A stretch of 64,000 nucleotides of DNA, taken from assembly GCF_003712195.1 (NCBI RefSeq), contig NZ_RDSD01000001.1:186001-250000 (forward strand), read 5' to 3'. The position numbers were made by a program, and so were the translations under genes. The DNA is from Proteiniphilum sp. X52 (GTDB taxonomy: Bacteria > Bacteroidota > Bacteroidia > Bacteroidales > Dysgonomonadaceae). Shown piece after piece: positions 25,855 through 34,645 of the stretch. The first letter of the stretch is position 1. The number at the start of each line of letters is the position of its first letter. The notes beneath the pieces were generated by a model. The model did no database searches. It was not told the DNA's origin and worked only from the letters and a program-made list of their open reading frames with translations.

Positions 25855-26312
25855 ACGACTAAAATATTTATTTTCAATGGTGTCATATGGAATTGAGCGA
25901 AGCGAAATCGCCGATTTCCATTGATATCAAAACCGGAGGCAACATCGCTTTAGTCATGATCTTGTGTGATAATGATTATCATGCTCGTTTCATTTACATT
26001 TTCTGTGTTATAAATCAAAATATCTTTTATAAGTTCTCGTTTGAATTATTTTTCCCATTGAATTTCAGATGTTTATCGTTTCGGATAATCTCATCTATTT
26101 ACTGTCCTGTACTTATTCAGCAAGAGGTTTGTATTATAAAGACGAAAAGAGATGAAAAACATCATCCCTTTTGTCTGAAAAAACACATTTTGTGTTTTGA
26201 GAAGATTCAACTTTTTTCGCAAGCATCAGTTACCTGTGGAACACATCCCGGGCGGCCTTGCGGTTTGAGCGTAAGCGAGCCGGCAAGCGGCCGAGGGTGG
26301 CAAAAGCGAAAC
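25855..26312. other. 458-bp gap between sigma and fecR genes
   Basis: Longer than usual for this gene pair. A plus-strand frame crosses it but has no coding character. It contains the Fur-type box (25967-25981), the sequence GAGCGAAGCGAAATCGCC near 25890, and a GC-rich stem region at about 26250-26293 (CGGCC...GGCCG with TTGC/GCAA inside) just before the sigma stop codon. No TAnnTTTG element was found on the minus strand. Confidence 0.4.
25967..25981. promoter_or_regulatory. Fur-type iron box (perfect 7-1-7)
   Basis: TGATAATGATTATCA is a perfect palindrome of two heptamers around one base and equals the classic Fur consensus TGATAAT-N-ATTATCA. It lies 113 bp before the fecR start and downstream of the sigma gene. 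Binding by a Fur protein is expected from the motif; which promoter it controls is not evident. Confidence 0.72.
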
Positions 26313-26846
26313 TTAAATAAAAGGATCAAGCCGGTTTTCTCTCAGCTTATTCATCGCTTTACTCGTGAGGTTGCGGCACGATTCGACCGATATGCGCATA
26401 AGCTCGGCAATCTCCTCGTAACTCTGTTCCTGGATATAGCGCAGGTAGATAATTTCGCGTTGCCGGTCCGTTAACCGGTTCAATACGTTTTCCACCTTCC
26501 GGCGTATTTCTTCCCGGTCTTCTTCCTGTATCAGCTCATCTTCAACGGTCACGTTCAGCCGGAACGACATGTTTTCGCAGATATCCTCGTCGGAGGATAA
26601 AATTTGCGGATGTTCCTTGTTTGTCCGTTGAATGTCGATAAGCCTGTTTTTCAGTGCCCTGAAAAGATAAAACTTCACATGGGTTATCTCTTCCAAGGAG
26701 GCGCTGTTGATGCAGAGTTTGTAAAAAACATCGTGTATGGCATCCATGGCAACCTGTTCGTCGAATCCCAAATGCAACGCATAAGCATATAACTGGTCTA
26801 TATGCTTGAGATAGATTGATTTGACATATGGTGAAAAGATCGGCAC
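26313..26846 (-). CDS. ECF RNA polymerase sigma factor (FecI-like)
   Basis: A 177-residue protein with region 2 (AMDAIHDVFYKLCIN, KFYLFRALKNRLIDI) and region 4 (LTDRQREIIYLRYIQEQSYE then EIAELMRISVESCRNLTSKA). First gene of a minus-strand series sigma, FecR, SusC, SusD, lipoprotein, phosphoesterase. It should activate the SusC promoter when freed from the FecR protein. It shares its layout with the sigma factor at 13728-14285. Confidence 0.92.
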   Translation of the reverse strand: MPIFSPYVKSIYLKHIDQLYAYALHLGFDEQVAMDAIHDVFYKLCINSASLEEITHVKFYLFRALKNRLIDIQRTNKEHPQILSSDEDICENMSFRLNVTVEDELIQEEDREEIRRKVENVLNRLTDRQREIIYLRYIQEQSYEEIAELMRISVESCRNLTSKAMNKLRENRLDPFI

Positions 26847-26905
26847 GTGAAGTTGTCATTTGCTAATAATTTGCAAATTAATAAAAAAAAGTCAAGAAAA
26901 TAAAA

Positions 26906-26936
26906 TTGCGACTCCGTCAAAAAGTGACTATCTTTG
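26906..26936 (+). promoter_or_regulatory. Promoter of the truncated dehydrogenase gene
   Basis: -33 TTG (26906-26908), 20-bp spacer, -7 TATCTTTG (26929-26936), close to the Bacteroidota consensus. The predicted start of transcription falls at or next to the ATG at 26942, so the transcript would be nearly leaderless. Confidence 0.65.
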
Positions 26937-26941
26937 CATAT

Positions 26942-27091
26942 ATGAATAACAAGAAACTGGTGATTGTTGGATGCGGTTATCTGGCCGATATTGTGGCAGA
27001 TGCGCTATTAAAGGGGTTGTTGCCCGGTTATGATCTGGTGGGAGTCTATTCCCGGACGGCGTTAAAAGCTGAGCGGCTTGCAGCCCGGTGA
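26942..27091 (+). pseudogene. Truncated NAD-binding dehydrogenase (aspartate-dehydrogenase-like N-terminus)
   Basis: A 49-residue frame, MNNKKLVIVGCGYLADIVAD, then ALLKGLLPGYDLVGVYSRTA and a stop at 27089-27091. The GxGxLA motif and VYSRT strand match the first Rossmann half of DUF108/aspartate-dehydrogenase-like proteins, which are about 250-280 residues long. The rest is absent: the following 90 bp show only a short unrelated frame, then the BtuB-like gene's stop codon. A 3' deletion is the simplest explanation. The promoter is still well preserved. Confidence 0.65.
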
Positions 27092-27181
27092 TCCCCGTGC
27101 TACAGGCGCGGATGCCTGCCATAAGCCGGCCACCATCGCTATCCTGTAGCAACACTGCATTCTTACTATTGGAAAATTAAT

Positions 27182-29245
27182 TTAAAATCGCATACTCGCG
27201 CCACCCGATAACCAGAATCCCGGTTGAGGAATATTGCCAAAGTCGACATGGGTGGTATTGAAAATATTGTTCGCATTCACAAATAGTTCCACTCGAGGGA
27301 ATTTGTAGCCGGCTTTCACGTCCAAAAGGGAGAAAGGAGAGAAATCCACCCGTTCATCTTTTTCAGCGTTGACGTATCGCATATAGGACCCGGCCCTTTC
27401 CTGCCAACGGAAATTCCATGATACCGACAGGTTTCTGCCAATGCGATGAGTGAGGTTTGCCGTGAATTTATGTTTCAGATAATTGCGGACGTACATCGAT
27501 ACAGGATTATTGACCTCCTTGCGGGAATCATAGTCTTGCGTAAGATAAACATATCCGATCTGTAGTGAGCGGAACGGTTGCGCGGAAGGAAAAATCTCGC
27601 TGAGATGTAGAGAAACAGACGTTTCCACACCATAGGTTTTAAGTTTTTCATTTTCCGGCAGGTTCACGGCATGCCATTTTTTGTCGTCGTCCGAATATTC
27701 CCAATCGATCAGGTTTTGCCCGTGGTTGAGATAGCCGGTGACAGAGCCGCCAAGAAAGCGGTTGCGATACTTCATCCCCGCTTCTAACGATTGAATATAT
27801 TCCGGCCGCAATAAATCATTGCCCACATGGTCACCCGCCCTGTAATACAGGTCGGTGAAAGTGGGCATGCGGGTGGCTTTGTTCCAGGAGGCATAGATCG
27901 TCAGCGACCTTGACGGCCGGTATGACGCGTTCAGCGCGGGATACAGGTCGAATTTATTCACCACCGCCGTATTATGGTTCATCAAACCGCCTATGGAGAG
28001 AGTGAAGTGGTTGAAAATGAAGTTATGCTCCAGGAAATAACTGATATTGGTTCGGTTATCCGAATGAGTATATTTTCCGAAGGTGTCCTCCAAAGGTTTT
28101 CCCAGCACACTGCTCAAAATGCCTTCATTGCGGAACTCGCCTCCAAAACCGGTAATACCCCATCGCGAGGCGTACCGCATGGCGAGATTCATGCCGAAAA
28201 CATCGCTCCGGTGATAGTTGTGGCCCTTGTACCAGTCAGGTACGTCCGGGGTGCCTTGCCGGATGAGCTGGTATTCGTCATGGTGGCGGCTCCAGTAAAT
28301 ATGGGGGATAAATTTCAGTTTTCCGCCGGTTTCACCACGTATGGATGCAAACATACCCTGCGTGTCGTCGTGCTGGTTGGGAAATGAGGGCGAGTAAAAC
28401 GTATTGGCTCCGTAAGCCTTGCGGTTATAACCTGCCTGGATATCGAGCAGGGTATTTTGAAGATTGAACCGGCTTTGCCAGAGAAGGTTTGCGATGTCGT
28501 ATTCGCTGTTGGCGATATATCCGTCCGATCTTTTGTATCCTGCCGATAAGCTGTGTAGTGAACCGTCCGTTTTGTAGGCGCCCCTTGCTTCGGCGCCGAA
28601 AAGGCCATGCATGCCGCCTTCCAGTTTCGCGAAACCGTTCGATTCGGTATCCTTCCGGGTGATGATATTCACGCCGCCGGAAAAGGCGCTGGCGCCGTAG
28701 ACCAACGAGGATGGCCCCTGCACGATCTCGACGCGTTCGATATCGGAAAGGTTGACCGGAATGTTAAAAGTGTAATGTCCTGTGTGAGGGTTGGTGAGGT
28801 TTACACCGTTGAGCAGGATGGCTGTCTGGTCGAATGACCCGCCGCGAAGGGAGATGTCCGCCTGTACGCCGTGCGGCCCGCGTTGCAGGATATCCACACC
28901 TGCCACATAATTCAAAAGGTCTTCGATACCGCGGACGGGCGCCCGCTCAATCTCTTGTCTCGAAATGACGGTTACCTGCTTGGCTGCCAGGTTCAATGGC
29001 AGGTCGACCTTTGAAGCGGTAACCACCACTTCATCCAGCTCTGTCAGAGGAATGGAGTCTGTGGTTGTTTGGGTATGTGTCCGTTCCGCCGGTTCCACCG
29101 CCGCCGCGTGGGCGTTTATCAACGCGCAACCCGACAGTACGCCGATGGTAACTCTCTTGTGCAGGCTGTTGAAAACGCTGTACGACTTACGGGCGAATCG
29201 TTTGAAACGAAATACCTTCATCGTGTTCAATTGTTTCTTACGCAT
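27182..29245 (-). CDS. TonB-dependent receptor, BtuB/siderophore-receptor type
   Basis: A 687-residue outer-membrane receptor without STN or SusC-type extension. Signal region about 30-48, TonB box ELDEVVVTASK, plug domain with QVTVISRQEIERAPVRGIED and SLRGGSFDQTAILLNGV, YGASAFSGGVNIITRK, then a 22-strand-type barrel ending WLSGGASMRF. It is closest in style to the BtuB/CirA class that imports cobalamin or iron chelates. There is no SusD partner, and no cobalamin riboswitch is seen in the short leader. A -7 element, TATCTTTG, lies upstream at 29281-29274. Confidence 0.87.
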   Translation of the reverse strand: MRKKQLNTMKVFRFKRFARKSYSVFNSLHKRVTIGVLSGCALINAHAAAVEPAERTHTQTTTDSIPLTELDEVVVTASKVDLPLNLAAKQVTVISRQEIERAPVRGIEDLLNYVAGVDILQRGPHGVQADISLRGGSFDQTAILLNGVNLTNPHTGHYTFNIPVNLSDIERVEIVQGPSSLVYGASAFSGGVNIITRKDTESNGFAKLEGGMHGLFGAEARGAYKTDGSLHSLSAGYKRSDGYIANSEYDIANLLWQSRFNLQNTLLDIQAGYNRKAYGANTFYSPSFPNQHDDTQGMFASIRGETGGKLKFIPHIYWSRHHDEYQLIRQGTPDVPDWYKGHNYHRSDVFGMNLAMRYASRWGITGFGGEFRNEGILSSVLGKPLEDTFGKYTHSDNRTNISYFLEHNFIFNHFTLSIGGLMNHNTAVVNKFDLYPALNASYRPSRSLTIYASWNKATRMPTFTDLYYRAGDHVGNDLLRPEYIQSLEAGMKYRNRFLGGSVTGYLNHGQNLIDWEYSDDDKKWHAVNLPENEKLKTYGVETSVSLHLSEIFPSAQPFRSLQIGYVYLTQDYDSRKEVNNPVSMYVRNYLKHKFTANLTHRIGRNLSVSWNFRWQERAGSYMRYVNAEKDERVDFSPFSLLDVKAGYKFPRVELFVNANNIFNTTHVDFGNIPQPGFWLSGGASMRF

Positions 29246-29273
29246 ATTTATTTGATTTTATAAGAATGCGGTG

Positions 29274-29281
29274 CAAAGATA
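29274..29281 (-). promoter_or_regulatory. -7 element of the BtuB-like receptor gene
   Basis: TATCTTTG on the minus strand, followed by CA, matches the extended Bacteroidota -7 sequence. It lies 28 bp before the start codon. No good -33 TTTG is visible. Confidence 0.45.
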
Positions 29282-29332
29282 TTCCAATTTTTTGTTTGTA
29301 GGAAGTTTGTATCATCGAAATAGGGATGACAT

Positions 29333-30676
29333 TTACAATCCGAAAAACCATTTAGCCATGGAAAAATAGATAAGCACACCCATTATATCGGAAATGGTGG
29401 TGATCATGGGTGCGCTGGCGGTAGCCGGGTCTAACTTCAGCCGGGTGAAGACAAGGGGCAGCAGCATGCCCGTCATGCTTCCCACCATCACTGTGGCGAG
29501 CATGGTGAGGGCCACCACGGGAATGATAGCCGGAGCGCGCCAGGTGGCGATCAGGGAGACTCCTGCCGCCATAGTCATACCCAGTAGTAATGAAACCGCC
29601 AGTTCTTTACTCAACAGGCGTATCCAGTCTTGTCGGCGAACATCGCCCATGGCCAGGGCACGGATCATCAGGGTGGCGGATTGTGAACCGGCATTTCCTC
29701 CACTGTCTATCAGCAGGGGCAGGAAAAATACCAGGGCAACGACCGTTTCAATCACATTCTCAAATTGTGACATGGCATATCCTGAGAAGACATTCATGAA
29801 CACCAACACCAGTAGCCATCCCACCCGTTTCTTGTAGAGAAATGAAACGGTAGCCAGCACGGGATTGATGACGGCATTCTGCATCGCGCCGAATTTATGG
29901 AAGTCTTCCGTGTCTTCTTCTTCTGCCACATCGAAAATATCATCAATCGTAACGATGCCGAGTAGCGTATGGGTACTGTCCACCACGGGTAAAGCTACCC
30001 GATTGTAATCCTTGAATATCTGCACAGCGGTTTCCTGGTCGTCGAAAGCATTTAATACCACCAGTTTATGGTCGACCAGATTCTCTATCATTTCATCCTG
30101 ACCCGCGAGTAATATATCGCGGATAGGGAGGTCGTCGATCAATTTCCAGTGTTGATCCACCACATATACCACATCCAATGTTTCAGATTCCTTGCCGAAG
30201 CGGCGGATATGTTGCAATGTCTCTGCCACGGTGAAGTGTGATTTCACGGCCACATACTGGGGCGTCATCAGCCGCCCGATGCTTTCTTCCGGATATCCGA
30301 GCAATTGTGTGGTTTTCTTCAGATTCTCCGTGCTCAACAATTGCATGAGTTGTTGGGCTACTTTTCCGGGTAACTCTTCAAACAGGGCTGTACGGTCGTC
30401 CGGATCCATATCATTCATCAGGTCGCTGAGACGCGATGCATGATGTGCCAGGCCGTTGATGATTTCGCCCTGTTTGTCGGGATGGAGTTCACGGAAGACC
30501 TCCTTTGCTTCTTTTCCCGGAAGCAGCCGGAACAAGATAATGGATTGTAGCTGGTTGCTATGCTCAATAAGGTAAGTGATATCTGGAACATCGAGTTTGG
30601 TGAGTTCCCTTTTCAGGCTAGTCCAAGCCCTCTCTTGTATGAGTCTCTGAAAAGTGATTTGGGTATCTGTCATCAT
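29333..30676 (-). CDS. mgtE: Magnesium transporter MgtE
   Basis: A 447-residue protein with the full MgtE layout: N-terminal helical domain (1-125, ELHPDKQGEIINGLA), tandem CBS domains (about 130-255, RLMTPQYVAVKSHFTV, ALPVVDSTHTLLGIVTIDDI) and five membrane helices (about 285-447) with the conserved LPLLIDSGGNAGSQSATLMI. It imports Mg2+ down the membrane potential, and the cytoplasmic domains close the pore when Mg2+ is plentiful. It is a single gene with a leader of about 200 bases from a possible -7 element (TATATTTG, 30889-30882). Confidence 0.93.
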   Translation of the reverse strand: MMTDTQITFQRLIQERAWTSLKRELTKLDVPDITYLIEHSNQLQSIILFRLLPGKEAKEVFRELHPDKQGEIINGLAHHASRLSDLMNDMDPDDRTALFEELPGKVAQQLMQLLSTENLKKTTQLLGYPEESIGRLMTPQYVAVKSHFTVAETLQHIRRFGKESETLDVVYVVDQHWKLIDDLPIRDILLAGQDEMIENLVDHKLVVLNAFDDQETAVQIFKDYNRVALPVVDSTHTLLGIVTIDDIFDVAEEEDTEDFHKFGAMQNAVINPVLATVSFLYKKRVGWLLVLVFMNVFSGYAMSQFENVIETVVALVFFLPLLIDSGGNAGSQSATLMIRALAMGDVRRQDWIRLLSKELAVSLLLGMTMAAGVSLIATWRAPAIIPVVALTMLATVMVGSMTGMLLPLVFTRLKLDPATASAPMITTISDIMGVLIYFSMAKWFFGL

Positions 30677-30957
30677 ACTCTCCTTTCCGCTTTGCCTGAA
30701 AGGAGGGTATTCCCTTACAGGTCAAAGGTATTGCTGTTATTATGTTTTCGGGAATCTTCGTCCATTTGACAATTTCTTACTCAACTTTCGCAAGTGGTAT
30801 GATTGCAACAAAAGGTCTCCGCTTTAGTTGCATGCATTTCAAACTTACATGCGAAACTTGAATTTGTTATTTTATCGGGGACAAATATACGCAATTTTCT
30901 TGTAAAAGCCATGCGGGAAGGTGGAAATACCCTCTGACTTATGGGAAAAAGCGGGAT

Positions 30958-31491
30958 CTAAAACTCAAAAAAGGAAAAATGCACATTCCCGTACTTCCGC
31001 TCTTCTTTGAAATGCGGGAGGTGTGAAAAGTGGTGGTTTTTGGAGTGTTCCATCACAAAGAATCCTCCCTCTTTGACCAATTGTTTATTGAGGATAATTT
31101 CAGGAATTTTCCCCAGGTCGGGAAGGTCATAAGGAGGATCGGCAAAGATAAAATCGAATTGTTGTCTCAGGGATTGCAGATATTTAAATGCATCCGCTTT
31201 TACAGGAAACAACTCCGTTGTTCCGAGTTTTTCCTGTGCCTTGTTTATGAAATTAAAATGGTTTTGATTCTGTTCCACGCTCACCACATAGGCGCATCCT
31301 CTTGAAATCAACTCAAAAGCGATACTTCCTGTTCCGGAGAAAAGGTCTAGGGCGGTTATTTCTTCCCAATCCAAAAGGTTGTTGAGAACGTTAAAAAGTC
31401 CTTCTTTGGCAAAATCGGTTGTAGGACGGGCTTTCAGATTTGGTGGAACCTGAATACGTCTGGATTTGTATTTTCCTCCGATTATACGCAT
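30958..31491 (-). CDS. rsmD: 16S rRNA (guanine966-N2)-methyltransferase
   Basis: A 177-residue protein with the RsmD signature: MRIIGGKYKSRRIQVP at the start, RPTTDFAKEGLFNVL, SAM-binding ALDLFSGTGSIAFELISRG and the catalytic IFADPPYDLP (N-methyltransferase motif DPPY). It methylates G966 in the small-subunit rRNA. Its start overlaps the end of the DUF3822 gene by 10 bp, a conserved arrangement in Bacteroidetes. Confidence 0.93.
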   Translation of the reverse strand: MRIIGGKYKSRRIQVPPNLKARPTTDFAKEGLFNVLNNLLDWEEITALDLFSGTGSIAFELISRGCAYVVSVEQNQNHFNFINKAQEKLGTTELFPVKADAFKYLQSLRQQFDFIFADPPYDLPDLGKIPEIILNKQLVKEGGFFVMEHSKNHHFSHLPHFKEERKYGNVHFSFFEF

Positions 31492-32297
31492 AAGGCAGCC
31501 AATATGTCAGTGGGAAGCGTTCTCTTTTGCTCTTCTGTCAATATCACCTTCGGACTCAGTTCCACCTGCTCCACCCGTCGAATCAGTTTTCTGAGCAGGT
31601 CTGTCGTCGCTCTTTGGGAATCGATATCGCCGGAAAGAAAAAGCCTGTCGGTAGATTGGTCGAAACTGAGTTTTTCCCACACACTCGCGATAAAATAAGT
31701 GGCGTCATGAGGATCCGTTGCCAGAAACGTATTGGTGGAGAGCAGCCGGTTTCCCGAGAAACAAACTATAGTGACATATTTGTCGTGAAAATCGGCGAAG
31801 CAACTCTTTCCGGTTTCATCAGCGCTGTGGGATGTGAACAGACCGATAAGAATAGAAGAGTGGTGGTGGAATGCAGGATTCCATAAATTCCGCGAAAGGA
31901 ATGAATGCACCTCTTCATCTATATTGAAAAGAGTCCTGAGATCATTTTCCGGAGTTCTATCTGTAAGAATAACACCGTTCGTTTCATGAAAATTGAACCG
32001 GAACAACTCGTCCATCCGCTTCTTTTCAAAATAAGCTTCGGGCACAAGCGTATAAAAAGGGGAAACGACAGTAACGGTTACCTGATTGAAAGTCTGGCTG
32101 AAAAAACCAAGGTCAAAGATCAGTTTTTTGATGTTGTCTATATAGGAGAGTTTCCCACTTAGCCCGGTTTCCTGAAAATGAAAAATAGAGATGTCTCCCG
32201 GCGAATACATACAAAAAGAAAATCCATTCGGCGAGAGCCGAATGGATAAATTGTATCTTTCCGAATATGCCAGATCAATATTTTCGGGTAAAAACAT
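31482..32297 (-). CDS. DUF3822 family protein
   Basis: A 271-residue protein of the DUF3822 family, recognised from the N-terminus (YSERYNLSIRLSPNGFSFCM), the ACTIN/hexokinase-like strand pattern (LFTSHSADETGKSCFADFHD) and its place directly before rsmD. The fold is predicted to resemble the actin-like ATPase type, and the function is unknown. Coupling to rsmD by a 10-bp overlap suggests a joint role in ribosome biology, but nothing in the sequence proves it. Confidence 0.8.
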   Translation of the reverse strand: MFLPENIDLAYSERYNLSIRLSPNGFSFCMYSPGDISIFHFQETGLSGKLSYIDNIKKLIFDLGFFSQTFNQVTVTVVSPFYTLVPEAYFEKKRMDELFRFNFHETNGVILTDRTPENDLRTLFNIDEEVHSFLSRNLWNPAFHHHSSILIGLFTSHSADETGKSCFADFHDKYVTIVCFSGNRLLSTNTFLATDPHDATYFIASVWEKLSFDQSTDRLFLSGDIDSQRATTDLLRKLIRRVEQVELSPKVILTEEQKRTLPTDILAALCV

Positions 32298-32317
32298 ACG
32301 CTGATGTGGGAAGATGC

Positions 32318-33022
32318 TTATTCCCAGTTACCGGCATTATTGTTAGCCACTTCAAGTGATCCCACCTGCATTCCCGGATATTTTTTACCCGGACGATCAA
32401 GCACTTCCTGGATTTTCTGATTCACTAATTTTTGGTCAAGATCTCCCAAGTAAACCGAAAAGTGTGTTTTTGCCTCGAACACTTGGATAGGGTACCCCGA
32501 TGCTGTAATCAGTGAATCGACTCCCATTTCGAATTTAGCCCCCTTTCCATAGGGGACGAATGCCAGCGAATCCGGAATGAAATTGCGGCGATTCGGATAC
32601 AAAACCTGAACGGTAGGAGAGTAGATAGAGTCTCTTACCAACTGAGGAGCATTTTTTGTTTCATCCCAAAGCCCCGCGGCCCTTATGGCTTTTTCATTCC
32701 CTGAATTGATGATTTGCATGGCTTTTACCTCTGTCATGCCTGCTTCCAACTGAGCTTCAGTGAGATCTCCTGCTTTTACCACGGTAGCGATTCTTCCATC
32801 TTTTATGAACTGGATCAGCGTGTCAAAACTGGCTGTGTAAGATCCGGACTGGGCACGTAAAGCGACTTGCGCTGTACGGATATCCACCAAGCGCTGGATT
32901 ACTTCCCTGTCTCGTCTTGCCACTTCGGCATCGAAATCAATCTGTCCTTGGATACTTCTCCAGCTAACATAAGCCAGAAGAATAATGGCTACTGCTAAAA
33001 GCACTCTCATTACAACTTTCAT
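32318..33022 (-). CDS. Membrane-anchored protein of unknown function
   Basis: A 234-residue protein with one N-terminal membrane helix (about 4-20, VMRVLLAVAIILLAYVSW) and a soluble periplasmic or cytoplasmic remainder. The remainder starts with a coiled-coil-like helix (EVARRDREVIQRLVDIRTAQ), then TYT-type loops and conserved-looking VQVLYPNRRNFIPDSLAFVP. The helix followed by SYTASFDTLIQFIKDG recalls type II pseudopilin-like N-terminal regions, but no cleavage motif is seen. It precedes DUF3822-rsmD on the same strand by 20 bp. A -7 element, TAAATTTG, is present at 33088-33081. Confidence 0.65.
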   Translation of the reverse strand: MKVVMRVLLAVAIILLAYVSWRSIQGQIDFDAEVARRDREVIQRLVDIRTAQVALRAQSGSYTASFDTLIQFIKDGRIATVVKAGDLTEAQLEAGMTEVKAMQIINSGNEKAIRAAGLWDETKNAPQLVRDSIYSPTVQVLYPNRRNFIPDSLAFVPYGKGAKFEMGVDSLITASGYPIQVFEAKTHFSVYLGDLDQKLVNQKIQEVLDRPGKKYPGMQVGSLEVANNNAGNWE

Positions 33023-33138
33023 GGACTTTTCCTTTTTAATATTTATACTGTTTAAATTCTGATTTTCTGATTTTAGACTACAAATTTAGAAAAAGAATGA
33101 TAATTGTGCTACTTTTACGGGAAAAAATACCAAAAAAA

Positions 33139-34563
33139 ATGGTAAATCGGTTTTTTATTGAGAAAATCAGCGAGAATTTCCCGTTTCACTTCACGGACGA
33201 CCAGATGAAAGCCTTGGAAAAGCTTGCCGGTTTTCTTTTTTCAGGGATCGACGATCATATTTTTTTACTTACAGGATACGCGGGCACGGGAAAATCTTCT
33301 CTTATCGGGAGTCTTGTGAAGACGATGACCGGCTTCAGACAAAGGGCCGTTTTACTGGCACCCACCGGGAGGGCCGCGAAAGTTTTTTCGGGTTACGCAT
33401 CCCAACAAGCGTTTACTATTCATAAAAAAATATACCGTCAACAGAAATTCGCGGAGGGATCACCTCATTTTTCCCTTTCTGAGAATCTGCACAAACATAC
33501 GCTTTTTATTGTGGATGAAGCATCGATGATCAGCAATGAATCGCCCGACTTTTCTATTTTCGGAACGGGAAGATTGCTGGACGACTTGATAGAATATGTT
33601 TATTCCGCCCAGGGATGCAGGATATTGTTTGTAGGGGATAGCGCTCAGTTACCGCCTGTCAATCAGGAGAATAGCCCGGCGCTGGACAGGGATGTGTTGC
33701 GTTCCTATTCGCTTGAGGTGACGGAAGCGACCCTGACCCAGATCGTGCGCCAGGAGGAAGAGTCGGGTATCCTGTACAATGCCACAATACTCAGGAACGC
33801 GTTGAGATTGCAGATGACGGAAGAGTATCCGAAACTGAAGGTGGAGGGCTTTGCGGATGTGGTACGTATTACAGGAACAGAACTGATCGACGAGATATCC
33901 GATGCTTACCAGAAGGAGGGCATGGAGGAGACTATTGTTATTTCCCGTTCAAATAAGCGGGTGAATGCCTATAATAACGGGATCAGGAATAGGGTGCTGT
34001 ACCGTGAGGAGGAGATTTCCGCGGGGGACATCCTGATGATTACTAAAAACAACTATTTCTGGGTGGACAATTTCGAGGATCCCGACTTTCTGGCCAACGG
34101 TGAATTTGTGGAGGTCCAGCGCGTCAGGGGTGAGGAAGAGATGTATGGTTTCAGATTCTGTAATGTGTTATTGTATCATCGTGATTATGAAATTGAATTT
34201 GAGGCGAAAATCATTTTGGATGTGCTGCATACCGAGGTTCCGGGACTCACGCGTGAACAGAGTGATCGGCTCTTTTTCAACGTGATGGAGGATTATGCCG
34301 ACATACCGGGTAAACAGCAAAAATACAAGAAGGTGAAAGCAAATCCCTGGTTCAATGCCTTGCAGGTGAAATACGGATATGCTGTCACCTGTCACAAGGC
34401 GCAGGGCGGAGAGTGGAAGAATGTATTCCTCGACCTGGGATATATCCAACAATCCTATATGGGTGAGAACTTTTATCGCTGGCTTTACACTTCTATCACC
34501 CGGAGCTCCCGCAAGTTATTTCTTGTGAATTTGCCGGATAATTTTGTGGAGCTTTCCAAATAA
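33139..34563 (+). CDS. RecD-like / UvrD_C-type ATP-dependent DNA helicase
   Basis: From ATG 33139 (MVNRFFIEKISE, 474 residues); the frame extends to 33097 but with a poor leader. Superfamily 1B helicase motifs: Walker A LTGYAGTGKSS, motif Ia LLAPTGRAAKVFSGYA, Walker B FIVDEASMI, motif III FVGDSAQLPPV, and the C-terminal UvrD-like CHKAQGGEWKNVFLDLGYI with YTSITRSSRKLFLV. It is shorter than RecD2 and lacks its N-terminal domain, matching the short AAA_30 helicases common in Bacteroidetes. A role in DNA repair or replication restart is likely but not specified by the sequence. Confidence 0.88.
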   Translation: MVNRFFIEKISENFPFHFTDDQMKALEKLAGFLFSGIDDHIFLLTGYAGTGKSSLIGSLVKTMTGFRQRAVLLAPTGRAAKVFSGYASQQAFTIHKKIYRQQKFAEGSPHFSLSENLHKHTLFIVDEASMISNESPDFSIFGTGRLLDDLIEYVYSAQGCRILFVGDSAQLPPVNQENSPALDRDVLRSYSLEVTEATLTQIVRQEEESGILYNATILRNALRLQMTEEYPKLKVEGFADVVRITGTELIDEISDAYQKEGMEETIVISRSNKRVNAYNNGIRNRVLYREEEISAGDILMITKNNYFWVDNFEDPDFLANGEFVEVQRVRGEEEMYGFRFCNVLLYHRDYEIEFEAKIILDVLHTEVPGLTREQSDRLFFNVMEDYADIPGKQQKYKKVKANPWFNALQVKYGYAVTCHKAQGGEWKNVFLDLGYIQQSYMGENFYRWLYTSITRSSRKLFLVNLPDNFVELSK

Positions 34564-34645
34564 TGATTACTTTTGTAAGCTGTAAAGATCGGAACATTGC
34601 TCAAAGTGAGCGTGTAATGGAAATCACCGGCAAAAAGAATATCAG

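Noticed and set aside
26250-26293. GC-rich hairpin before the sigma stop codon as a regulatory RNA
   Set aside because: The pairing is interrupted by bulges and there is no support beyond base composition; noted only in the gap entry.
25887-26474. Plus-strand frame of 195 codons between the fecR and sigma genes
   Set aside because: It runs into the sigma gene in antisense, has no plausible domain, and contains the Fur-type box; it looks like a chance frame.
29246-29332. Cobalamin riboswitch before the BtuB-like receptor
   Set aside because: The upstream space to mgtE is under 90 bases, too short for the aptamer, and no B12-box sequence was seen.
30677-30957. Magnesium (M-box) riboswitch in the mgtE leader
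   Set aside because: The leader has small inverted repeats (GCATG/CATGC) but I could not find the M-box core.
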